The notes: generated by a model not told the origin, from the sequence alone. A stretch of DNA of 6,422 nt from Acidimicrobiales bacterium (GCA_020439485.1 JAGQSP010000582.1:1-6422), one strand, 5' to 3'; shown: positions 1 through 6,422, counted from the stretch's first letter. Program-made: numbers and translations.

Positions 1-1045
1 CGCAGCGCCGACCCTCCAGGGTATTTCGCTTCAATTCAAGGCCGAGATCGACTCGCTGTTGGACGACGTCGAGGGTTTCTCGGCCCAGTTCGACGCTGCT
101 AGCGAATCGGCTCGCAGTGACGTGATGCAGGCGCTGTTGCTGGCCTCGCTGGCTTCGATCGCCGTGATCATAGGCCTGGGAGCGACCACGATGTTCGTGT
201 TGCGCCGCCGGTTCAGCGGCGAGATCGCCGCTTTGGACGAGGCGTCGGTTGACCTGCGCAAGGCGGGTGAAGAGCTGGTCGACCAGTCGGACGCCACCCG
301 AGAAGAGCTTCTGTTCATCGCCGCCTCCAGCGAGTCGGCAGCCGGCAACATCGGACAGCTCACCAGCTCGATCGACGACATGACCGGTGCTATCCGCAAC
401 ATCGCCACCAGCTCGGCCGAGGTCTCCTCGGTTGCCAGCGATGCCGTCGACTGGACACGGGTCACCAACGAGACCGTCGCCAAGCTTGGCGATTCTTCAG
501 CCGAGATAGGTGAGGTTCTCGAGGTCATCACGTCCATCGCCGAGCAGACCAACCTGCTGGCGCTGAACGCCACCATCGAAGCCGCCAGGGCCGGCGAGGC
601 GGGCAAGGGTTTTGCCGTGGTGGCCAACGAGGTCAAGGAACTGGCCAAGCAGACCAGCGCCGCGACCGAGCGTATCTCGGCTCGTATCGGTGCGATTCAG
701 ACCGACACCGCCGAATCGGTGAAGGCCATCGACCGCATCTCGCAGGTCATCGAGAAGATCTCGGACCTGCAGCAGTCGGTTTCGGCTGCGGTCGAAGAGC
801 AGCACATCACCACCGGCGAGATCGGCTCGATCGTCGCCTTGGTCGTCGACGAGGTCGAGAGCCTGTCGCACCGGGTCAAGGATGCATCCGGCGTCGCCGA
901 GCGTGCGGCCATGACCGCAGGCGGCACCAGGGCCCGCACCGATGCCGTTTCGGCCGTGGCGGCCAACATGCGCAGCTTCGTCGGCATAAAGCACCTGAAC
1001 TCGGGCGAGCGCCGTGCCGATGATGAGGTATCAGTCAACGCCTGA
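1..1045 (+). CDS. Methyl-accepting chemotaxis protein, C-terminal part (5' end outside window)
   Basis: This is a chemoreceptor that relays ligand binding to a CheA-CheW complex. The frame is open from base 2 with no stop upstream, so the true start lies outside; 347 residues are visible. A short extracytoplasmic remnant precedes one transmembrane helix at about 131-202 (residues [10 protein letters not shown] onward), which ends in an Arg-rich stop-transfer stretch. A long coiled coil follows. The conserved MCP hairpin tip lies at about 520-690 and includes [21 protein letters not shown] and [13 protein letters not shown], with an EEQ segment in the returning helix as in many receptors. I see no convincing HAMP domain directly after the membrane helix. 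The C-terminus (SVNA) has no NWETF-type tether for CheR/CheB. The gene ends 26 bases before cheB and is probably co-transcribed with it. The MCP family call is certain; the ligand is unknown. Confidence 0.95.
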   Translation, partial: AAPTLQGISLQFKAEIDSLLDDVEGFSAQFDAASESARSDVMQALLLASLASIAVIIGLGATTMFVLRRRFSGEIAALDEASVDLRKAGEELVDQSDATREELLFIAASSESAAGNIGQLTSSIDDMTGAIRNIATSSAEVSSVASDAVDWTRVTNETVAKLGDSSAEIGEVLEVITSIAEQTNLLALNATIEAARAGEAGKGFAVVANEVKELAKQTSAATERISARIGAIQTDTAESVKAIDRISQVIEKISDLQQSVSAAVEEQHITTGEIGSIVALVVDEVESLSHRVKDASGVAERAAMTAGGTRARTDAVSAVAANMRSFVGIKHLNSGERRADDEVSVNA

Positions 1046-1071
1046 CGGTGTGAGAGCAGGTCGCAGTCGCC

Positions 1072-2082
1072 TTGAAGGTCGCAGCAGCAATCGCATCCGA
1101 GCCATGCCGTGAGGCGGTTCGAGCGTTCGTCGACAAGACCCCTGGTCTCGAGCTGATCGACTCGGACAGCCAAGCCCGTCCGTTGTTGTCGAGAATCGGC
1201 AAGCGGGCGGACATCCTGGTGACCGACGTCGTCGTGGCTTCTGGCCGCGACTCGCAGCTGGTCATCGAGACGGCGGTTTCCGGCGTGGCGCGTGTGGTTG
1301 TCATGGCCACCGTCGCCCCGCCGAACGCTCGGAACCTGCGGCGGGCTGGCATCGCCGTGCACAGGGTGTTCGACGAGCAGTCGAGAGATCGCGAACTGCG
1401 CATCATGTTTCGGGTCCCGCCCGATCGCAAAGCGCTGGGCGAGAGGATGCAGCCAAAGCCGGTCGTTTCTTCTCGCGACCGCCCAGAACGCGCGAAGAAC
1501 CCTTCGATCGTGGTGGTTGGAGCGTCGACCGGTGGGCCCGAGGCCCTCGTCACGTTTCTAGCCGCACTGCCCGAGCGCATGCCCGTGCCCGTCGCCATAG
1601 CGCAGCACGTCGCCGATACACCTGGTGCCGCCAACCAGCTGGCGCGTGTCCTGACCAACGGTTCGGGTCGCCAGGTGGTGGTGGCCGGGCCGGGGATCGT
1701 CGCTCGTCCCGGGCCGGTGGTCATGGCGCCCGAGGGCAAACACATGCGGATCGACAATGCCGCCGGTCGGGTCTCGCTGACCGTCACCGAGCCCCGCCAG
1801 GGGTGTAGGCCCTCGGTCGACGAGTTGTTCGAATCGACCGCCAGGAACTACGGCAATCGGGCCATTGCAGTGATGCTCACCGGCATGGGCACAGACGGGC
1901 TCGAGGGATCGAGGATGCTGTACGAGGCCGGTTCGCTGGTGATAGCCCAAGACCAGAAGTCGAGTGCGGTCTGGGGTATGCCGGGCGCCGTCGTGCGCGC
2001 CGGCCTGGCCGACGAGGTCTTGGCTCTGGGCAAGATCGGGCGCTTCGTCGGCGATCGAGTGGGCCGGGCTTCGCGCGTTTGA
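1072..2082 (+). CDS. cheB: CheB-type protein-glutamate methylesterase with degenerate receiver domain
   Basis: The product should remove methyl groups from receptor glutamates, and possibly deamidate glutamines, during chemotactic adaptation. It is 336 aa, close to the usual CheB length. Residues about 145-330 form the catalytic domain, with all three triad positions present: Ser152 in GASTGGP, His179 in AQHV and Asp275 in LTGMGTDG. Other family motifs are APEGKHM, CRPSVDELF and WGMPGAV. Residues 1-115 have the size and pattern of a receiver domain, and Asp52 (ILVTD) aligns with the phosphoacceptor. However, the acidic pair of strand 1 is replaced by Ile7-Ala8, and no KP motif is seen at strand 5. 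Phosphorylation control is therefore doubtful. The TTG start was chosen because an in-frame stop lies at 1051-1053 and MKVAAAI fits strand 1. The possible ribosome site, AGCAGG at 1055-1060, is weak. Confidence 0.93.
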   Translation: MKVAAAIASEPCREAVRAFVDKTPGLELIDSDSQARPLLSRIGKRADILVTDVVVASGRDSQLVIETAVSGVARVVVMATVAPPNARNLRRAGIAVHRVFDEQSRDRELRIMFRVPPDRKALGERMQPKPVVSSRDRPERAKNPSIVVVGASTGGPEALVTFLAALPERMPVPVAIAQHVADTPGAANQLARVLTNGSGRQVVVAGPGIVARPGPVVMAPEGKHMRIDNAAGRVSLTVTEPRQGCRPSVDELFESTARNYGNRAIAVMLTGMGTDGLEGSRMLYEAGSLVIAQDQKSSAVWGMPGAVVRAGLADEVLALGKIGRFVGDRVGRASRV

Positions 2083-2185
2083 AATACCTGTGCAGATTCG
2101 AACCCAAGCGCATCGCGATTGCTAACAATTCGGCGCTGACGTTCCGATGGATTCCCGTGCACCACTCATACGCGGAGGTCGAACA
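2083..2185 (+). other. Intergenic leader before cheY
   Basis: This 103-base gap is the longest inside the chemotaxis block and is locally AT-richer than its surroundings around 2117-2130. It contains TAACAAT at 2123-2129, which resembles a -10 box, and a small 4-bp inverted repeat (ATTG at 2118-2121, CAAT at 2126-2129). I find no -35 box at a standard distance: TTCGAA at 2097-2102 is 20 bases away. It may hold a separate promoter for cheY and cheX, but the evidence is thin. Confidence 0.3.
2174..2179 (+). promoter_or_regulatory. Ribosome binding site deciding the cheY start
   Basis: GGAGGT is an almost perfect Shine-Dalgarno sequence, six bases before the GTG at 2186. It argues against the in-frame ATG at 2147, which would add 13 residues before the first strand of the receiver fold and has no comparable site upstream. 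Confidence 0.85.
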
Positions 2186-2548
2186 GTGAACGTGCTCATC
2201 ATCGACGACAGCTCGGTCATGCGAAAGCTCGTCCGACGCGGTCTGAGGCAGGCCGGCTTCGGAGGCCTGGAGGTCGAAGAGGCCGAAGATGGCCTGGCTG
2301 GTCTGGAACAGCTGCGCACCGGGCGCTACGACGTGGCCCTGGTCGACTGGAACATGCCGAACATGACCGGCATCGAGATGCTCGAGGTGGCCAAGGCCGA
2401 GAACCTCGACGTCAAGATCGGCTTCGTCACCTCGGAGTCGACCGACGCCATGCGCGCCAGGGCTTCCACCGCTGGTGCCGCATTCTTTGTGACCAAACCG
2501 TTCACCCCCGAGTCGCTTCAAGATGCGCTCGGCTCGACCCTCGGATGA
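2186..2548 (+). CDS. cheY: CheY-type single-domain response regulator
   Basis: This is a 120-aa stand-alone receiver domain, expected to be phosphorylated by CheA and to act on the flagellar switch (or another motility output). All receiver landmarks are present: acidic pair Asp7-Asp8 (VLIIDDSS), phosphoacceptor Asp54 within VDWNMPNMTG, Thr82 in FVTSES and Lys104 in VTKPFT. The DWNMPNM stretch is strongly CheY-like. The position matching the switch residue Tyr106 of enterobacterial CheY is Phe101, a conservative aromatic change. The GTG start at 2186 has a strong GGAGGT site; the longer reading from ATG 2147 is disfavoured. There is no output domain. The stop is six bases before the next start, so the downstream phosphatase-like gene is probably translationally coupled. 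A non-flagellar role (for example in pilus motility) cannot be excluded. Confidence 0.93.
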   Translation: MNVLIIDDSSVMRKLVRRGLRQAGFGGLEVEEAEDGLAGLEQLRTGRYDVALVDWNMPNMTGIEMLEVAKAENLDVKIGFVTSESTDAMRARASTAGAAFFVTKPFTPESLQDALGSTLG

Positions 2549-2554
2549 TCTGAC

Positions 2555-2986
2555 ATGGACTATCCCGCTCCTCACGAAATCCAGAAGTGGCTGGCCGACC
2601 TGGCCGCCGGGCAAGACATCGTCGTCAGCCTCAGCACCGACATCGACACCGGTGTGATCGCCGGCAACGTGTACGAGTTCATCGACGATCACGATGCGGT
2701 TCAGTGCGTCGTGGCAACCGAACGTTCGCTCGCCAACGGCCTGGGTGCAGCGCTTGCGATGATGCCCGCGTCGAGGGCCAGCGACGAGCAGGACGAAGAG
2801 CTGAGCGAGTTCTATCGCGAGGTCATCAACGTTGTCTCAGGGTTGATCAACAACATCAACCCCGTCCACATTCGCCTGGTCCCCGGATCTGACGGCCATG
2901 CCGAATGGCCCGGGTACGAAAGCGCCGTCTATGCGGTGAAGGTGGGCTCCTACGGCGAAGGAAAGATCGCTTTCGCCACCGTCTGA
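2555..2986 (+). CDS. CheX/CheC-family CheY-P phosphatase (probable)
   Basis: The 143-aa cytoplasmic protein is probably the phosphatase that resets phosphorylated CheY. The key evidence is a single copy of the CheC/CheX/FliY signature E-x-x-N-x-x-x-G: Glu89, Asn92 and Gly96 within REVINVVSGLIN. In the known family, this Glu and Asn position the attacking water at CheY-P. The preceding strands (about residues 22-55, including TGVIAGNVYEF) and the helix at about 58-70 (LANGLGAALAMM) match the N-terminal half of the CheX fold. One motif and short length favour CheX, which acts as a dimer, over CheC with two motifs. The gene starts six bases after the cheY stop, placing enzyme and substrate side by side. 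The ribosome site is weak (GGA at 2543-2545, inside the cheY end), consistent with coupling. No membrane segment is visible. Overall similarity outside the motif is modest, so the exact subfamily is uncertain. Confidence 0.75.
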   Translation: MDYPAPHEIQKWLADLAAGQDIVVSLSTDIDTGVIAGNVYEFIDDHDAVQCVVATERSLANGLGAALAMMPASRASDEQDEELSEFYREVINVVSGLINNINPVHIRLVPGSDGHAEWPGYESAVYAVKVGSYGEGKIAFATV

Positions 2987-3015
2987 CGACCGACTTGCAA
3001 GTGCACCAGACCGTC

Positions 3016-3043
3016 ATGCCCCGCCCACTGGGCGGGGCATTTT
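3016..3043 (+). terminator. Intrinsic terminator after the chemotaxis block
   Basis: Bases 3016-3026 and 3030-3040 form a perfect 11-bp inverted repeat (ATGCCCCGCCC / GGGCGGGGCAT) around a 3-base ACT loop, followed by TTT at 3041-3043. The position, 29 bases after the last chemotaxis stop, fits factor-independent termination of plus-strand transcription. The hairpin also starts only eight bases beyond the stop of the converging minus-strand gene. On that strand no T-run follows, so termination of that transcript is less certain. Confidence 0.8.
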
Positions 3044-3047
3044 CGCG

Positions 3048-4733
3048 TCATCGCTCGGGCAGGTCGTAGCGGGTGTTCCATTCGCTCAGCACCGTGGGCA
3101 CGTCGACGAATTCGTAACCCAGGTCGAGCATTCCGTCGAGCACCTCGGCCAACATGTCGGGCCCGAAGAACGGGTGATAGAAGAACGCCGCCAGATTGTC
3201 CTCGACCACCATCTGCAGTCTGGCGTTGGCCACGATCTCCGACGGCAGCGTCGCCGGATGCTGGTTGAACGGCGCAGGTTCGACGTTGCCGAGGTTCTCG
3301 GGCAGCACCAGTTCTGCGTAGGTGTCGACCACGGGGTACGGGAACCATTGGTTCAGCCAGCCGTTGCCCCCCGGCAGTTCGGCGGCGTTGCTGAGGTAGT
3401 ACAGCGACCGTTCGAAACGGGCGTCGAACATCGGGGCCAGGGCCTGGTAGTCGGCCTGGGCCGCCGCGTAGTGGGGGAACTCGAACACGGTTGGCTCGTC
3501 GAAGCCGGCTTCGAGCATCTCGATCATGGCCGACTGGATGCGCAGGCGTGTCGACTCAACCATCTCGTCGGGGAAGGGCCCGTCCTCGACCACGTAGTCG
3601 TTTTCGTCGAGATGGGCCGAGAAGAACTCGTAGTCGGCGCCAGATGTTCCGTCGTAGGGGTTGGGCGTAGAGCCGCGCTGGTGGGTGTAGCCGTGCAGTA
3701 TGACGGTGCCGCCCCGTGACTGCGCATACCTGATGGCCTCCACGACGTCGGGCGAATCGGCCAGACGCAACTCCATGCCGTAGTCCCAGACCTCGGCAGG
3801 GTCACGCCACACCGGGTACACGGCCATCGAGAACGGTATGTCTCGCTGCGCCAGTACATCGGCGATTGCCATCAGCATCTCGGGGTTCTCGGCCGGGCCG
3901 ATGTCTTCCAGACGAACCATCGCCCGGTGCCTCGTGAGCCGGTCGGGGTCGAACAGATCCTGCATCTGGTCGGCCAACACCAGGTAAGACATGTTGTCGT
4001 CGTGGTACGCGAAGGGTGCATCGGCCAAGGCGAGGATCCTCGGCGTACGAACCGCCCACGGTGTGGTCGTGCCGTCTGCCAGTACCGCTGTGGCCACGAC
4101 CTGGGCCGAGGCGCCGGCCGGTTTGAGGGTGGCCAACACTTCGGTGGCATCGGAGGGCAGGGTCAGCTCGACGCCCCGGTACACGACCGTTGTGGGCGAC
4201 TCGACGACAGGTGCCTCGACGGCCAGCTGCTGATCGGCGCTGAGCTGGGGATGCCTGACGAACAGCTGGTCCAGCCCCGGACCCATCCAGATCAGCGGAA
4301 CATCGCTGGAAGCTATGTCGTCCAAGAGTGAATCCGGGAATCGCTGGCCAACGACCGACGACACAACCGCCAGCGCGTCGAACTCGTCGAGCTGCCCTGG
4401 CTGGTAGGCGCCGGCAGCGATGCGCGTCGAAGGACCGAAGGCTCCCAAGAGGTTGGCGGTCATTATCGCCTCGCCCTCGCCCACGTAGCCGAACTCGCCG
4501 GCCTCGCTGTACACAACCAGCGTCGCCGGACCGTCTGGAAAGGAGGCATGGCGGTTGTCGGGCAGCTGGTAGCTATCGCCAACGGGCACCGTGGTGGTAG
4601 TGGTCTCTTCGAACGACGCGACCGCGATGCGTGTGGGCTCGGCAGAGCGGGTGGGCTGCGAATCGATCGTGCGCAATCCCAGCGCTGCGATGGCGGCTGC
4701 CAAGACCACGACTATGGCCGTCGATCGTTTCAT
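3048..4733 (-). CDS. Exported DUF2334 polysaccharide-deacetylase-like protein, full length
   Basis: This 561-aa extracytoplasmic enzyme candidate belongs to the DUF2334 group of the glycoside hydrolase/deacetylase superfamily. Residues 1-20 are a basic-then-hydrophobic signal or anchor with no lipobox Cys. A Thr-run linker (TTTTTVP, about 44-50) follows. Residues about 68-155 look like an alpha/beta domain, and about 180-260 form a middle beta-rich part. The DUF2334 domain covers about 270-550: RLEDIGP (Asp277 as possible metal ligand or catalytic Asp), HGYTH (His347, His351, matching the HxxxH metal motif of CE4 deacetylases), FEFPHY (417-422) and FFYHP (His520). A zinc-dependent de-N-acetylase acting on a surface glycan is plausible but inferred. 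Its ATG overlaps the epimerase stop (ATGA) with only a weak ribosome site, implying coupling. The same frame stays open far upstream through the epimerase gene, but the hydrophobic leader fixes the start at 4733. Confidence 0.88.
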   Translation of the reverse strand: MKRSTAIVVVLAAAIAALGLRTIDSQPTRSAEPTRIAVASFEETTTTTVPVGDSYQLPDNRHASFPDGPATLVVYSEAGEFGYVGEGEAIMTANLLGAFGPSTRIAAGAYQPGQLDEFDALAVVSSVVGQRFPDSLLDDIASSDVPLIWMGPGLDQLFVRHPQLSADQQLAVEAPVVESPTTVVYRGVELTLPSDATEVLATLKPAGASAQVVATAVLADGTTTPWAVRTPRILALADAPFAYHDDNMSYLVLADQMQDLFDPDRLTRHRAMVRLEDIGPAENPEMLMAIADVLAQRDIPFSMAVYPVWRDPAEVWDYGMELRLADSPDVVEAIRYAQSRGGTVILHGYTHQRGSTPNPYDGTSGADYEFFSAHLDENDYVVEDGPFPDEMVESTRLRIQSAMIEMLEAGFDEPTVFEFPHYAAAQADYQALAPMFDARFERSLYYLSNAAELPGGNGWLNQWFPYPVVDTYAELVLPENLGNVEPAPFNQHPATLPSEIVANARLQMVVEDNLAAFFYHPFFGPDMLAEVLDGMLDLGYEFVDVPTVLSEWNTRYDLPER

Positions 4734-5854
4734 CGACGCTCGCAGTCGAACTCGTCGGTTGGTTCGCCCAAAAGCGAGGCAACGATGCGGCGCGAGGCGT
4801 GTCCGTCTCCGTATGGGCTGGCGCCGATGCTCATCGCCGCGTGGGCGTTTGTGTCGTCGAGCAACAGGCTCACCTGCTCGACGATGGTGGCCGTGTCGGT
4901 GCCCACCAGCCGCGCCGCCCCGGCAGCGACGGCCTCGGGCCGCTCGGTCACCTCGCGCATCACCAGCACGGGGGTGCCCAGTGCCGGCGCCTCTTCCTGT
5001 ATGCCGCCCGAGTCGGTGAGTGCCACCGTGGCGCGCTCCAGCAAAGCGACCATCTCGGTGTGATCGACCGGGTCGACCAGCAACACGTTGTCGAGACCGC
5101 CCAGCAGCTCGGTCGCGACCGCTCCGACATTTGGGTTGGGGTGGACCGGGTACACGACGCACAGGTCGGGCCGCGTCGCCGCCAACCTCGCCACCGCGCC
5201 GAGCGCGTCGCGGAGAGGCTTGCCGAAGCTCTCGCGCCGATGTGCCGTCACCAGCAACAGCTGTGAAGTCTCGGGAACCCGGGCCACCACCGAGTTCGGC
5301 CCAGGGTCGTTCATCCTCTGGAATTCCAGAGCGTCGATCACGGTGTTGCCCGACAGCACGATCTGGGCCGGATCGATTCCTTCGCGAAGCAAAGCATCGC
5401 GGGCCCCGACGGTTGGTGCGAAGTGACGGTCGGCGACGTGACCGGCAACGATTCGGTTGATCTCCTCTGGCCACGGCTGTTTGCGGTCGCCCGACCGCAA
5501 ACCGGCCTCGACGTGGCCTACAGCAACCTCGTTCCACGCGGCGCACAGGGCAGCTGCGGCCACGGTGGTGGTGTCGCCCTGCACCAGCACCCAGTCGGGC
5601 TTCGAGACAGCGATCACCTCGTCCATGGCCTTGATGACTCGATGCGCCACTCCGGCGACGGTCTGCCCGGGCGTCATCAGGTCCAGATCGATGTGCGGTT
5701 CGACGTCGAACCTCTGCAGCACCTGGCGCACCAGCTCGCGGTGTTGGCCGGTGAGGCAGACGACGTGGTCGACCCCGCGTTTGGCCAACTCGAGAGCCAC
5801 CGGCGCCATCTTGATGGCCTCGGGTCGGGTTCCGATGACGACCATCACCTTCAT
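4730..5854 (-). CDS. wecB: UDP-N-acetylglucosamine 2-epimerase, non-hydrolysing
   Basis: The enzyme interconverts UDP-GlcNAc and UDP-ManNAc in the cytoplasm and supplies ManNAc or ManNAcA units for surface polysaccharides. Its 374 aa match the family length, and both Rossmann-like halves are complete. Family residues are visible: GTRPEAIKMAP (Arg10, Lys15), GQHRE (36-40), Asp94 in VQGDTTT, Glu116 in GHVEAGLRS, Glu131 in PEEINR, His205 in TAHRRES, and Ser282 and Glu287/288 in TDSGGIQEEAP, followed by RE-TERPEA. These correspond to the catalytic and UDP-binding positions known from E. coli WecB. The ATG at 5854-5852 has an AGGAG ribosome site eight bases upstream. It overlaps the stop of the preceding DUF2334 gene by four bases, and its own stop overlaps the next DUF2334 start in the same way. 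The function is secure; wecB versus mnaA naming depends on the pathway, which is not visible here. Confidence 0.95.
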   Translation of the reverse strand: MKVMVVIGTRPEAIKMAPVALELAKRGVDHVVCLTGQHRELVRQVLQRFDVEPHIDLDLMTPGQTVAGVAHRVIKAMDEVIAVSKPDWVLVQGDTTTVAAAALCAAWNEVAVGHVEAGLRSGDRKQPWPEEINRIVAGHVADRHFAPTVGARDALLREGIDPAQIVLSGNTVIDALEFQRMNDPGPNSVVARVPETSQLLLVTAHRRESFGKPLRDALGAVARLAATRPDLCVVYPVHPNPNVGAVATELLGGLDNVLLVDPVDHTEMVALLERATVALTDSGGIQEEAPALGTPVLVMREVTERPEAVAAGAARLVGTDTATIVEQVSLLLDDTNAHAAMSIGASPYGDGHASRRIVASLLGEPTDEFDCERR

Positions 5855-6422
5855 CGTCCAAACTCCTGGATCAGGTCGTGCGGGCCGACGAACTCGAACC
5901 CCCGTGCGATCAGCGTGTCGACGACCTCCAGCAGGGGAGCGGGGTCCAGGTAGGGGTGGAAGAACATCGACGACACCGAGTCGCTAACCACCGCGACTCG
6001 CTCTGCGTTGTCGATCAGGTCTGCGGCGCTGCGGGAGTCGTTGTTGTTGTATCCGACCTCTATGTAGTTGCCCATGTTCTCGGGCAACACCAGCTCGCCG
6101 TAGAAGTCGACGACGGGGAACGGCAGCCACTGGTCGTCGTGAACCGAACTCAACGGCTGGCCCGACAACAAGCCGCCGAAATACATGGTGCGTTCGTACC
6201 GGGCGTCGAACGCGTCGGCGATCGTCTGGTAGCCGACCCAGTGCGCTGCATAGTGAGGGAACTCGAAGATGGTCGGCACGTCCAACCCGGCAGCAGCGAA
6301 CTCGGCAAACCCCCAGGCGATGCGGTCGGTTATCCAGGCTTCGTCGGCTTGAGCCGGAGGCCCGTCGTAGACAACGTCGTCGTTGGCATCGATGTGGGTC
6401 ACGTAGAACTCGAAGTCCTCGC
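5851..6422 (-). CDS. DUF2334 deacetylase-like protein, C-terminal part (5' end outside window)
   Basis: The frame is open to the right edge of the window, giving 189 visible C-terminal residues. These align throughout with the end of the other DUF2334 protein in this window (its residues from about 369). Shared blocks are FEFPHYAA (from 6267 downward), FDAR-ER, QW-P-PVVD-Y-ELVLPEN-GN, and FFHP (in SSMFFHP), equivalent to FFYHP of the paralogue. It is therefore the C-terminal half of a deacetylase-like domain. The metal-binding part (RLEDI and HGYTH equivalents) and any signal peptide lie beyond the edge, so catalytic integrity cannot be judged. It ends about 12 residues earlier than its paralogue (after EFGR) at a stop that overlaps the epimerase ATG. 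The internal GTG at 6402 is not a believable start because the conserved domain continues upstream of it (EDFEFY, matching ADYEFF in the paralogue). Confidence 0.88.
   Translation of the reverse strand, partial: EDFEFYVTHIDANDDVVYDGPPAQADEAWITDRIAWGFAEFAAAGLDVPTIFEFPHYAAHWVGYQTIADAFDARYERTMYFGGLLSGQPLSSVHDDQWLPFPVVDFYGELVLPENMGNYIEVGYNNNDSRSAADLIDNAERVAVVSDSVSSMFFHPYLDPAPLLEVVDTLIARGFEFVGPHDLIQEFGR
5863..5867 (-). promoter_or_regulatory. Ribosome binding site of the epimerase gene
   Basis: CTCCT on the plus strand reads AGGAG on the coding strand, eight bases before the ATG at 5854. It lies inside the 3' end of the upstream DUF2334 gene. It supports this start and suggests that the epimerase is translated efficiently in addition to any coupling through the ATGA overlap. 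Confidence 0.75.

Noticed and set aside
31..648. Minus-strand 205-residue frame opposite the MCP gene
   Set aside because: It is Ser/Ala-rich low-complexity sequence produced by the reverse complement of GC-rich coiled-coil codons, and the MCP in the other strand explains the region fully.
1035..1787. Minus-strand 250-residue frame opposite cheB
   Set aside because: The composition is Thr/Arg/Ser-rich with no recognisable motif, and it is wholly antisense to a well-supported CheB.
2097..2129. TTCGAA and TAACAAT as a -35/-10 promoter pair
   Set aside because: The spacing is 20 bases, outside the normal 16-18, so I note the AT-rich patch but do not call a promoter.
2147..2185. Upstream ATG start for cheY
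   Set aside because: The added residues do not belong to the receiver fold, and the GTG at 2186 has a GGAGGT ribosome site at ideal spacing.
1877..2692. Minus-strand 271-residue frame opposite cheB, cheY and the CheX-like gene
   Set aside because: It crosses the ends of three convincing plus-strand genes and shows no family motif.
3048..5861. A single 937-residue minus-strand reading frame covering both the second DUF2334 gene and the epimerase region
   Set aside because: Its first 376 or so residues are Arg/Gly-rich out-of-frame translation of the epimerase gene. The epimerase has unmistakable conserved motifs in another frame, and the DUF2334 protein begins with a signal-like leader at 4733. 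The open frame is a GC-content artefact, not a fusion.
3174..5987. Several plus-strand frames of 80-211 residues opposite the polysaccharide genes
   Set aside because: They are antisense to conserved genes, Arg/Gly-rich, and mutually overlapping in different frames, which is typical of GC-rich shadow frames.
1..6422. Mobile elements, tRNA or rRNA genes, CRISPR arrays, attachment sites
   Set aside because: I saw no transposase or integrase motifs, no regularly spaced repeats, no tRNA-like segments and no flanking repeats; coding genes fill nearly the whole window.

Overview
The window is GC-rich bacterial chromosome carrying six protein-coding genes in two converging blocks, with no RNA gene, mobile element or CRISPR array that I can see. 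GTG and TTG starts, strong G/C preference at third codon positions, and a secreted protein with a Thr-run linker (TTTTTVP) suggest a high-GC, motile actinobacterium-like organism, possibly Acidimicrobiia. That placement is an inference from style and not from a marker gene.

Left block (1 to about 2986, plus strand): a chemosensory gene set. It has the 3' part of a methyl-accepting chemotaxis protein (MCP), a CheB-type methylesterase whose receiver domain is degenerate, a canonical CheY-type single-domain response regulator, and a CheX/CheC-type CheY-P phosphatase. Receptor, adaptation enzyme, output regulator and signal-termination enzyme therefore lie together. CheA, CheW and CheR are not in the window and may lie upstream. 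A perfect 11-bp GC-rich hairpin followed by T residues closes the block at 3016-3043.

Right block (3048 to 6422, minus strand, read from right to left): a tightly coupled three-gene surface-polysaccharide unit. A DUF2334 deacetylase-like protein (its 5' part beyond the window) is followed by a non-hydrolysing UDP-N-acetylglucosamine 2-epimerase (WecB/MnaA type). A second, full-length, exported DUF2334 protein comes last. Both junctions are 4-base ATGA stop/start overlaps. The two DUF2334 proteins are clear paralogues, so the epimerase gene sits between two copies of the same enzyme type. The probable theme is supply of UDP-ManNAc and extracytoplasmic trimming, probably deacetylation, of an N-acetylated glycan.

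The two blocks end 61 bases apart, tail to tail, and appear to be separate transcription units. The most interesting points are the DUF2334-epimerase-DUF2334 sandwich and the CheB with a receiver that has lost its acidic pocket.
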